Notes under the pieces: generated by a model
Databases searched by the model: none
What the model was told of the DNA's origin: nothing
What the model saw: only the letters and a program-made list of their open reading frames with translations
Part shown: positions 1-5,139 of the stretch, piece by piece
How the letters are laid out: each line of letters starts with the position of its first letter
Numbering within the stretch: the first letter of the stretch is position 1
Program-made: the position numbers and the translations under genes
Assembly (NCBI GenBank): GCA_007123785.1
Contig: SLGL01000054.1
Span: forward strand, 1-5,139
DNA: 5,139 nucleotides
Reading direction: 5' to 3'
Origin: Balneolaceae bacterium
Lineage (GTDB): Bacteria > Bacteroidota > Rhodothermia > Balneolales > Balneolaceae

Positions 1-225
1 AATGAATTGAGCACAATGAGCGACTTGCAGCGTGAATGGATTTATGAAATGTATCAGGAACATCAAACCCGAACCATTCAGATCCGTTTCGGTACCTATA
101 CAGAAGGAACCTGGCGTGATAAATCCGTAAGCGATGTTCAAAAACGAGTTTTCCCGATTCCGCAAAATGCGATTGATGCGGCTCAGGGCGAACCCGGTTA
201 CCTGGAGCAAAACCCTGGTTACTAA
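1..225 (+). CDS. RagB/SusD family glycan-binding outer-membrane lipoprotein, C-terminal fragment (5' end outside window)
   Basis: Only the last 74 codons are present, open from base 1 and ending with TAA at 223-225. A TTG or ATG inside the fragment could be misread as a start, but the reading frame runs off the left edge, so this is a partial gene. The C-terminus carries the family hallmark: an amphipathic stretch ending in IRFGTYTEGTW (fragment residues about 27-37), then VFPIPQNAID and the terminal LEQNPGY. In SusD proteins the equivalent segment reads roughly IRFGKF...FPIP..I..N..L.QNPGY. SusD-like lipoproteins sit on the cell surface, cap a SusC TonB-dependent transporter and help capture oligosaccharides. 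A susC-like gene would be expected just upstream. The substrate cannot be read from this fragment. The family call is secure; the glycan is unknown. Confidence 0.93.
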   Translation, partial: NELSTMSDLQREWIYEMYQEHQTRTIQIRFGTYTEGTWRDKSVSDVQKRVFPIPQNAIDAAQGEPGYLEQNPGY

Positions 226-249
226 ATTAATTTTAAAATATTAAACCTG

Positions 250-290
250 CTGCCCTGGGCGAGTTAAGGCCTTGGCCGGGGCAGTTTCTA
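250..290 (+). terminator. Weak GC-rich hairpin after the susD-like gene
   Basis: Bases 250-258 pair with 276-284 over 9 bp, including one G-U pair, and leave a 17-nt loop that itself holds the palindrome AAGGCCTT (266-273). The stem is followed only by TTTCTA, a poor U-tract, so on its own it would be an inefficient terminator. It lies 24 nt after the susD stop and 22 nt before the stronger hairpin. It may be an auxiliary terminator or a 3'-end mRNA stabiliser. Confidence 0.4.
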
Positions 291-306
291 TCAATACAGA
301 TTATTT

Positions 307-340
307 GTCTCACCCTGACTTTTCGGGGTGAGACTTTTTT
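307..340 (+). terminator. Rho-independent terminator of the susD-like unit
   Basis: The arms 307-317 and 324-334 pair over 11 bp (nine perfect outer pairs, one G-U and one closing G-C) around a 6-nt loop, and six T residues follow at 335-340. This is a classic intrinsic terminator about 80 nt after the susD stop codon. It implies that the downstream lyase-like gene is mostly transcribed from its own promoter. Confidence 0.88.
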
Positions 341-531
341 AATACACTCCTTTAATGATTTGTCTGAAATATCCGGGTTAGTCTGCATTTCTCACCAATT
401 AATATGGTTGTGGGCAAGGCGTGTTAATAATATGAGCAGATTATCTGATGTATAAATCTAAAAGAGGCTGGCTCCATTCAAAGCTTTTCATGAATATGGT
501 TTTACAAAATCGATTATAAACAGGAATCTCC
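341..531 (+). other. Leader region upstream of the lyase-like gene; no convincing promoter
   Basis: These 191 AT-rich bases lie between the terminator and the lyase-like start and should hold its promoter, but I see no strong match. The best sigma70-like pair is TTGTGG (408-413) and TATGAG (431-436) with 17 nt between them, which is weak. No good TAnnTTTG element of the Bacteroidota type stands out, nor any LacI-type operator like the one near 3738. AGGA at 522-525, 6 nt before the ATG, is a reasonable ribosome binding site and supports the start at 532. No ORF here looks real. Confidence 0.45.
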
Positions 532-2295
532 ATGAAACGAAGTGATTTTTTAAAAAGCGGAATCGGTGCATCTTTGGGAGTTCTGGCCATTGGCAAGTCT
601 TCTGTGGATCATAAGCCTCAAAAAAGTCAAACCCTCATCTCTTCCATTGCACGTGTAAACGACCAGAGAGTTCAGGAGCTATTGAATAATTTTGATCAGC
701 TCATAGCAAGAAATCATAATCGCTCCTTCAGTGGTTTTATCCTGGCGAATTCAGCAGCTTATTGTTCAAAAGATTCAGATAATTACAGGAATAAAAACCT
801 GATCAGCCCCCTGGAAGAGATCGCCACTGTACTCCTGCGAAACCAATATCCAAACGGCACATTCGATTCGGGTAACCTTCAGTCCCCGCCCGATTCCGCA
901 TTCATGATAGAGCAGTTATGGCGGGCGCAGGCACTTCTGATAAATAACCACTCCGATCATACCAACAGTCTCCGAAAGTTACTGCAAACCATTATTTTAA
1001 ATATATCTGATGCATTGGTTACAGGCGGCGTGCATACGCCTAATCATCGCTGGGCAATTTGTGCAGCTCTTGCCGGCGTGCATACACTCTATCCCGATCC
1101 CGCCTATCCCGAAAGAATCAACGATTGGCTTGGCGAGGGTATCGGGCAGGATGCCGATGGACAACATCCCGAACGAAGCCCAAACTATGATGCAGCCGTT
1201 AACAATCAGGGCTTACTGGATGTAACCATACTTTTAAACCGTGAGGATCTTTTTGAATATATCCGAAAAAACCTGGAAATGACCCTTTATCTGACAGAAT
1301 TGAACGGAGAAGTGGAGACACTTGCTTCACGCAGGCAGGACCAGGACCCGGCCCGCAAAGTTATGATCCACAGATATTACATTCCATACCGTTTTATGGC
1401 CATTAAAGACAAAAACACACACTTTGCTGAGGTGGCAAAACAGATCGAATTGAACTTTATCTCTGAACTGGGCAATGCACTGCCCGATTTATTGCTGCAT
1501 GAAAAACTGAACCAGCCTCTGCCTGAACCTGAAAACCTTCCTGATAGATACTCCAAATATTTAAAGGGTTCTGGCTTGATTCGAATACGAAGAGAAGAAA
1601 CCACGGCATCCGTTTTCGGCGGAACCGACTGGCATACGGGCCACGGTGTATGGTCGGGACTTTCAACCAATCCCACATTCTTCAATTTACGAAAAGGCGA
1701 TGCCATACTTGAATCGGTTCGGATGTCACCAGCTTTTTTTTCCACAGGATATTTCAGAAGTAATGGTTTAACAGTCGTTGATGATTCATTCCACCTGAAA
1801 CAGGAACGTAATGTTCCCTATCACCAGCCGCTGCCTGGCCGATACAGAAACCGTGACGGCAAGTACAAGCTTTCACCCGACGGACGGTTCTTCAGTATGA
1901 TGGATTTTGAAAAACGGCCGAAAGATTACAAGGTATTGCGATTGCAAGTTGTCATTAAAGAGATTGATGAAAACGGAGCTTTTGAGCTGGAATTTCTTGT
2001 GGATCAAACAGAGAATGTACCTGTAACTGTAGAATTGTGCTTCAGAAAAGGCGGTGAACTAACTGGAGTTATTCCGGGGGAAAATGATCCCGATGCCTTT
2101 TTTTTAAAGGATGGATACGGGTCATATCAGGTTGGAAACGATATCATCCAATTTGGCCCCGGCCTGAAGGAGCATACAAGGCCGCCCCAGCCGAATGAAC
2201 AATACACCGTTCACAACGGTGGTATCCAGCCCGATGGATACCGGGTGTATCTTACGGGTTTTACTCCATTTCATCATCAATTAACAATCGGATAA
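532..2295 (+). CDS. Exported heparinase II/III- or alginate-lyase-like protein (polysaccharide lyase superfamily)
   Basis: A 587-residue protein. The N-terminus (KRSDFLK, then a hydrophobic run at about 9-21) resembles a Tat signal with Ser in place of the second Arg, so export is likely but the route is uncertain. Residues about 45-325 are helical and Trp/Tyr-rich, as in an (alpha/alpha) toroid; about 345-587 are beta-rich, ending in a sheet with HNGGIQPDGY at 561-570. Conspicuous residues are NHRW at 171-174, ERSPNY at 214-219, RRQDQ at 267-271 and TDWHTGHG at 365-372. In lyases of this fold a conserved Asn/His pair and a Tyr roughly 50 residues later do charge neutralisation and proton transfer; N171/H172 and Y219 fit that spacing. 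The length suits the superfamily. I infer beta-elimination of a uronate-containing glycan, supported by the adjacent SusD gene. The exact family and substrate are not recognisable, and a non-catalytic or hydrolytic homologue is possible. Confidence 0.68.
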   Translation: MKRSDFLKSGIGASLGVLAIGKSSVDHKPQKSQTLISSIARVNDQRVQELLNNFDQLIARNHNRSFSGFILANSAAYCSKDSDNYRNKNLISPLEEIATVLLRNQYPNGTFDSGNLQSPPDSAFMIEQLWRAQALLINNHSDHTNSLRKLLQTIILNISDALVTGGVHTPNHRWAICAALAGVHTLYPDPAYPERINDWLGEGIGQDADGQHPERSPNYDAAVNNQGLLDVTILLNREDLFEYIRKNLEMTLYLTELNGEVETLASRRQDQDPARKVMIHRYYIPYRFMAIKDKNTHFAEVAKQIELNFISELGNALPDLLLHEKLNQPLPEPENLPDRYSKYLKGSGLIRIRREETTASVFGGTDWHTGHGVWSGLSTNPTFFNLRKGDAILESVRMSPAFFSTGYFRSNGLTVVDDSFHLKQERNVPYHQPLPGRYRNRDGKYKLSPDGRFFSMMDFEKRPKDYKVLRLQVVIKEIDENGAFELEFLVDQTENVPVTVELCFRKGGELTGVIPGENDPDAFFLKDGYGSYQVGNDIIQFGPGLKEHTRPPQPNEQYTVHNGGIQPDGYRVYLTGFTPFHHQLTIG

Positions 2296-2297
2296 TT

Positions 2298-2411
2298 ATG
2301 GTATACCTTCAAAAATATGTCAACCTTTTTATTGTAATTTTTTTTTCAGTAGTCTTTAACCTGATAAACCCGGACTGTTTCGACCGGCCTGACGATTCTT
2401 TAAAACCTTAA
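2298..2411 (+). CDS. Possible 37-residue single-pass membrane peptide, unknown function
   Basis: The ATG lies 2 nt after the lyase-like stop codon, close enough for translational coupling, and the ORF ends with TAA at 2409-2411. The product starts MVYLQKYVN, has a strongly hydrophobic segment at about 9-23 (LFIVIFFSVVFNLIN), then a short charged tail with one Cys (PDCFDRPDDSLKP). The Cys is not in a good lipobox. It reads in the same frame as the phospholipase-like gene, whose ATG comes four codons after this stop, and that gene also begins with a hydrophobic signal. It could be a true small membrane protein, a leader peptide, or chance coding in an AT-rich gap. A run of nine T (2338-2346) supplies much of the hydrophobicity and favours caution. 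No clear Shine-Dalgarno precedes it. I do not recognise a family. Confidence 0.3.
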   Translation: MVYLQKYVNLFIVIFFSVVFNLINPDCFDRPDDSLKP

Positions 2412-2423
2412 AATAAATTCCAC

Positions 2424-3605
2424 ATGTTTATACTCATAAAAAAAAGAGATTTGCTGATTAGTTTTTGCATTTCGTTTTTCATGCTGTGGCTGAATATTCA
2501 CACTACTTCATCTGAGAAAGCCACAAACGACTGTGAGGAAATTACGGAAGAGAACGTTGATGACTGCATCCGGCTCAACCATATCCAGGTACTGGGTACG
2601 CATAACAGCTATAAACTGGCCCCCACTGAAAAACTTGCAAAGCTGATGAATGCAGAATCACCGGGAAGAGCAATTGGTATTTTGTATGAACACAGGCCAT
2701 TGATCGAGCAGTTTTCAAAACTTCAGATCAGGCAGATCGAGCTGGATATTTTTGCCGATCCTGATGGAGGCCTTTTTGCCGAACCACTGGGTGCGATTAA
2801 GAGTGATGACCAGCAATTTATTCGTCCATATGAAATGTACCAGCCCGGCTACAAAGTCTTGCATGTGCAAGATACTGATTACCGGTCTACCTGTCTGACC
2901 CTGCAAAGCTGTCTGCTGGAAGTCAGACAATGGTCATTAAACAATCCTGATCACCTTCCTCTCGCAATTTTAATCGAAGTGAAAGACGGCACACCCGACA
3001 ATCGCGGTGATTTTTCTTTTCAGGAAGCTGTTCGTGTGGATGAATCGAATATTTTTGACATTGATGATGAAATATGGAGTGTTTTTGATCCGAATCATGT
3101 GATCACTCCCGATGAAGTTCGTGGTAATCACACGACCCTTGAAGAAGCTATTCTCACAGATGGATGGCCTGCGCTTGCCGAAAGCCGCGGGCGCATTCTA
3201 TTTATGCTCGATAATGAAGGCTCTCACAGGGATGCCTATCTCTCGCGTTCTGAAATTCTCGAAAACAGGGTGATGTTTACCAGCTCGGAACCGGGCGAGC
3301 CTTCGGCAGGGTTTATCAAAATGAATAACGCTCTTGACGGATATGAATTGATTCATGAACGGGTTCGGGCAGGTTACCTGATTCGTACACGGTCCGACAT
3401 TCCCGCGCAGGAAGCCATATCGGGCGATACCACCCGCCGTGAAAACGCCCTTAACAGCGGTGCTCAGTATATCAGTACCGATTACCCGGAACCCAGTCCG
3501 TTTGGTACAGGTTATATTGTCACGTTACCAGGTACAGAAGGCCCCGCGAGATGTAACCCTGTAAGTGCTCCGCCGGGCTGTGAAAATTATTTGATCACGG
3601 AATAA
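2424..3605 (+). CDS. Secreted Ca2+-dependent phosphoinositide phospholipase C-like protein (PI-PLC X-domain fold)
   Basis: A 393-residue protein that matches the Ca2+-dependent PI-PLC C1 group seen in environmental bacteria. A Lys/Arg-rich n-region (KKR, 6-8) and hydrophobic core (9-24) form a signal peptide, so the enzyme should act in the periplasm or outside; this supports the ATG at 2424 although no Shine-Dalgarno is visible. The TIM-barrel motifs appear in order: LGTHNSYK (57-64, first catalytic His60), IELDI (105-109, Glu106 and Asp108 as metal ligands), LHVQD (146-150, second His147), LIEVKD (183-188) and YISTDYP (349-355) on a late strand. The family cleaves the glycerol phosphodiester of phosphatidylinositol-type lipids by a two-His mechanism. 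Mature-region Cys come in close pairs (37/48, 157/163, 377/386), suggesting disulfides and fitting secretion. The true substrate could be another phosphodiester. It follows the lyase gene by 128 nt and may be co-transcribed with it. Confidence 0.87.
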   Translation: MFILIKKRDLLISFCISFFMLWLNIHTTSSEKATNDCEEITEENVDDCIRLNHIQVLGTHNSYKLAPTEKLAKLMNAESPGRAIGILYEHRPLIEQFSKLQIRQIELDIFADPDGGLFAEPLGAIKSDDQQFIRPYEMYQPGYKVLHVQDTDYRSTCLTLQSCLLEVRQWSLNNPDHLPLAILIEVKDGTPDNRGDFSFQEAVRVDESNIFDIDDEIWSVFDPNHVITPDEVRGNHTTLEEAILTDGWPALAESRGRILFMLDNEGSHRDAYLSRSEILENRVMFTSSEPGEPSAGFIKMNNALDGYELIHERVRAGYLIRTRSDIPAQEAISGDTTRRENALNSGAQYISTDYPEPSPFGTGYIVTLPGTEGPARCNPVSAPPGCENYLITE

Positions 3606-3619
3606 ACACGAGAACACTT

Positions 3620-3684
3620 CATCTTTTCCGTAAAAAAAATTATTTCTTAGAATCTGTTTATTTGACCTGTTACGGTGAAAGATG
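3620..3684 (+). repeat. Imperfect inverted repeat after the phospholipase-like gene
   Basis: Bases 3620-3633 pair with 3670-3684 as seven base pairs, a 1-versus-2-nt internal loop, then six base pairs, around a 36-nt AT-rich loop containing eight A in a row. No T-run follows the 3' arm, so it is not a standard terminator. It could stabilise the 3' end of the upstream mRNA or be a regulator site. Its 3' arm overlaps CCTGTT (3666-3671), which can pair instead with AACAGG at 3699-3704. Confidence 0.4.
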
Positions 3685-3705
3685 TAATAACTTAAACGAA
3701 CAGGC

Positions 3706-3734
3706 TTGACAATGGTGAATGAGTTAATTATAGT
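3706..3734 (+). promoter_or_regulatory. Sigma70-like promoter for the sugar ABC transporter
   Basis: A perfect -35 hexamer TTGACA (3706-3711) and a 5/6 -10 hexamer TATAGT (3729-3734) are separated by exactly 17 nt. Transcription would start near 3741, giving a leader of about 90 nt before the ATG at 3832. Primary promoters in Bacteroidota often use a different -7 element (TAnnTTTG); TAgtTTCA at 3731-3738 is a partial match at the same place, so either recognition mode would start transcription nearby. An alternative upstream -35 (TTGACC, 3662-3667) pairs with a poorer -10 (TAATAA, 3685-3690). Confidence 0.65.
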
Positions 3735-3737
3735 TTC

Positions 3738-3753
3738 ATGAAAACGTTTCCAT
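3738..3753 (+). promoter_or_regulatory. LacI-family operator (cre-like box) overlapping the transporter transcription start
   Basis: ATGAAAACGTTTCCAT is a 16-bp near-palindrome around a central CG, with one asymmetric position per half in the TGAAAAC / GTTTCCA arms. It satisfies the degenerate cre pattern WTGNAANCGNWNNCW that CcpA and many LacI/GalR-family repressors bind. It begins 3 nt after the -10 hexamer and covers the predicted start near 3741, the usual position for repression by steric block. A sugar-responsive LacI-family regulator encoded outside the window is inferred. Confidence 0.68.
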
Positions 3754-3759
3754 CAATAC

Positions 3760-3772
3760 GCAGGCGGCCTGC
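3760..3772 (+). repeat. Short GC-rich palindrome in the transporter leader
   Basis: GCAGGC (3760-3765) and GCCTGC (3767-3772) are perfect inverted repeats with one base between them. As RNA it would fold only as a small 4-bp stem with a 5-nt loop. It lies six bases after the LacI-type operator and 59 nt before the start codon. It may be a second protein site or chance. Confidence 0.3.
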
Positions 3773-3831
3773 AAGTCAATTGCTTCAAGGCTAACAATCG
3801 ATACTGCCTTTTATTAAATCACTAAAGAGCT

Positions 3832-5139
3832 ATGCCCGATTCAGATTATATTTTGGAGATGAAAAAAATCCGGAAGCAGTTTCCGGGGGTCCTGGCTCTG
3901 GATGATGTAGATTTCGATCTGAAACCAGGAGAAGTTCATGTTCTCCTCGGAGAAAACGGCGCAGGCAAATCCACCCTGATGAAAATTCTGAGCGGAGCTT
4001 ACTCTAAAGACAGCGGGGATATTTTTATAAACGGAAAGAAAACAGAGATCGGCACCCCGGCAAATGCACAGGGGCTGGGCATCGGTATCATCTATCAGGA
4101 GTTTAACCTGAACCCATACATGTCGGTTGCAGAAAATATTTTTATGGGGCGTGAACCGGTCATCGTTCCGGGAGTTATCAACTGGCACAGGCTTTACAGG
4201 GATGCGCAGGCGATTCTCGACGGCCTCAACGTAAACATCAGTGCAAAACAGAAAGTGGAGTCCCTGGGTGTAGCCATGCAACAGATGGTTGAGGTGGCCA
4301 AGGCCCTTTCCCTGGATGCCCGGATATTAATCATGGATGAACCCACGGCTTCACTCTCCAACAACGAAATTGAATCGCTTTTTCAGACCATCCTTGACTT
4401 GAAAAAACAAGGTGTGGCCATTATTTATATTTCTCATCGTCTCCAGGAAATTTTCGAAATCGGAGACAGAGTGACTGTTCTTCGCGACGGCCAATACATT
4501 GGTACGAAGCCTGTATCAGAAATAACACGTGACGATATGGTTAGAATGATGGTGAACCGATCGCTGGATGATCAGATCCCCAAACAAAAAGCAAAAGTCG
4601 GTGATGTGGTGCTGAAAGTTGAAAACCTGAATGTGGAACAGCGACTGAAAGATATCTCCTTCGAATTAAGAACAGGAGAAGTACTGGGTATCGCCGGCCT
4701 GATGGGAGCCGGACGTACCAGACTTGCCAAAACTCTTTTTGGAGCGGAAACCATAAAAAGCGGTACCATTTTAATTAACGGTAAAAAACTGGAACTAAAA
4801 TCACCCCGGGATGCGATAAATGCCGGAATCGGGCTGGTGACGGAAGACCGAAAACATGAGGGTCTTATACTGGATTTACCGGTTAAACAGAACATTTCTA
4901 TGCCAAACATCAGGAAATTTCTCCGGAGAGGGGTTATCAACTTTAAAAAAGAAAATACAGTGGTTGATGAATATATCGACAAATTGAATATCAAAACCCC
5001 TACAAGAAACAAGCTTTGTGTGAACCTTAGCGGAGGAAACCAACAAAAAGTAGTGCTCAGTAAATGGCTCTGTTCGGATGCAAGAATATTCATTTTCGAT
5101 GAACCAACCCGCGGGATTGATGTAGGGGCTAAAACGGAA
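3832..5139 (+). CDS. RbsA-like sugar ABC transporter ATP-binding protein, two fused ATPase domains (3' end outside window)
   Basis: The frame is open for 436 codons from ATG 3832 to the last base; the family is about 500 residues, so some 60-70 are missing. Domain 1 has Walker A GENGAGKST (40-48), Q-loop Gln89, a signature region LGVAMQQMVEVAKAL (145-159), Walker B ILIMDEPTAS (165-174) and switch His202. Domain 2 has the degenerate P-loop GLMGAGRTRL (289-298, Arg in place of Lys), TEDRK (337-341), signature LSGGNQQKV (399-407) and Walker B IFIFDEPTRGID (419-430). This asymmetric tandem design is diagnostic of the ATPases for ribose, xylose, galactose and inositol importers (RbsA/XylG/MglA). 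It would energise uptake from a periplasmic binding protein through an RbsC-type permease, probably encoded downstream. M1 is preferred over M10 (3859) because homologues have a similar short lead before FPGV. The Shine-Dalgarno is poor. The sugar cannot be assigned. Confidence 0.96.
   Translation, partial: MPDSDYILEMKKIRKQFPGVLALDDVDFDLKPGEVHVLLGENGAGKSTLMKILSGAYSKDSGDIFINGKKTEIGTPANAQGLGIGIIYQEFNLNPYMSVAENIFMGREPVIVPGVINWHRLYRDAQAILDGLNVNISAKQKVESLGVAMQQMVEVAKALSLDARILIMDEPTASLSNNEIESLFQTILDLKKQGVAIIYISHRLQEIFEIGDRVTVLRDGQYIGTKPVSEITRDDMVRMMVNRSLDDQIPKQKAKVGDVVLKVENLNVEQRLKDISFELRTGEVLGIAGLMGAGRTRLAKTLFGAETIKSGTILINGKKLELKSPRDAINAGIGLVTEDRKHEGLILDLPVKQNISMPNIRKFLRRGVINFKKENTVVDEYIDKLNIKTPTRNKLCVNLSGGNQQKVVLSKWLCSDARIFIFDEPTRGIDVGAKTE

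Larger units (their letters stand above)
3606..3831 (+). other. Intergenic control region before the sugar ABC transporter
   Basis: This 226-nt gap separates the phospholipase-like gene from the transporter. Its first part holds a long imperfect inverted repeat (3620-3684) but no intrinsic terminator with a T-run. The middle holds a strong promoter (3706-3734) and a LacI-type operator (3738-3753). The last 80 nt form the probable 5' leader, with a short GC-rich palindrome at 3760-3772. No ORF here looks real. The listed elements make this a new transcription start for the transporter. Confidence 0.7.

Noticed and set aside
145..153. Reading the first gene as a complete 72-residue protein starting at the TTG at position 7
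   Set aside because: The frame is open to the window edge and the FPIP...QNPGY ending is the C-terminus of a much longer SusD protein.
1010..1225. Plus-strand 71-codon open frame in another phase of the lyase gene
   Set aside because: Fully contained within the convincing 587-residue frame; its content is an out-of-frame shadow.
1734..1741. Eight-T run in the lyase gene (also 2098-2105) as a phase-variation tract
   Set aside because: Both runs encode in-frame Phe-Phe pairs in an AT-rich gene, and nothing indicates a switch; chance explains them.
1377..1745. Minus-strand 122-codon open frame, with a second one at 1457-1678
   Set aside because: Both are antisense to the lyase-like gene and have no domain or ribosome binding site.
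2715..2930. Minus-strand 71-codon open frame
   Set aside because: Antisense to the catalytic part of the phospholipase-like gene, with no support of its own.
3841..4281. Minus-strand 146-codon open frame
   Set aside because: It lies wholly inside the RbsA-like gene, whose motifs are unmistakable on the + strand, and its translation shows no recognisable domain.
4264..4308. Loss of the canonical LSGGQ signature in ATPase domain 1 (LGVAMQQ) as a sign of inactivity
   Set aside because: A divergent LG/LS-x-x-x-QQ signature in the first domain is normal in RbsA/XylG-type ATPases.
4572..5093. Minus-strand 173-codon open frame rich in Ser and Phe
   Set aside because: Antisense to the second ATPase domain; its composition is what reading AAA/GAA-rich codons backwards gives.

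Overview
The window reads as part of a Bacteroidota-type genome, probably a Balneolota or Rhodothermota relative. It opens with the C-terminal end of a RagB/SusD glycan-binding lipoprotein, a family essentially confined to that superphylum. It closes with an RbsA-type sugar ABC ATPase, which is uncommon in classical Bacteroidales but known in the Balneolota/Rhodothermota branch. The lineage is inferred from gene content and moderate, slightly AT-rich composition, not from a marker gene. All convincing genes are on the + strand.

Layout: (1) 1-225, end of a susD-like gene whose start lies upstream. (2) 226-531, a gap with a weak GC-rich hairpin and then a textbook rho-independent terminator (307-340), which closes the SusC/SusD-type unit. 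(3) 532-2295, a 587-residue exported protein resembling the (alpha/alpha) toroid plus beta-sheet polysaccharide lyases (heparinase II/III and alginate lyase superfamily). (4) 2298-2411, a possible 37-codon membrane peptide starting 2 nt after the lyase stop, in the same frame as the next gene. (5) 2424-3605, a secreted Ca2+-dependent PI-PLC-like phosphodiesterase with its catalytic motifs intact. (6) 3606-3831, an intergenic control region with a strong sigma70-like promoter and a LacI-family (cre-like) operator over the expected transcription start. (7) 3832-5139, the first 436 codons of an RbsA-like sugar ABC ATPase, cut by the window end.

How they may work together: the SusD protein would capture an oligosaccharide at the outer membrane. 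The lyase-like protein could cleave a uronate-containing glycan in the periplasm or outside the cell. The ABC transporter, apparently under its own sugar-responsive repressor, would import released monosaccharides across the inner membrane. The phospholipase-like enzyme may release inositol phosphate or attack phosphodiester-linked substrates, and inositol is a plausible but unproven cargo for the ABC system. This cooperation is inferred from proximity only; the terminator at 307-340 and the promoter near 3706 suggest at least three separate transcription units.

I found no RNA gene, CRISPR array, insertion sequence or phage gene. The most useful observations are the promoter/operator pair before the transporter, the unassigned lyase-like protein, and the small in-frame ORF before the phospholipase gene.
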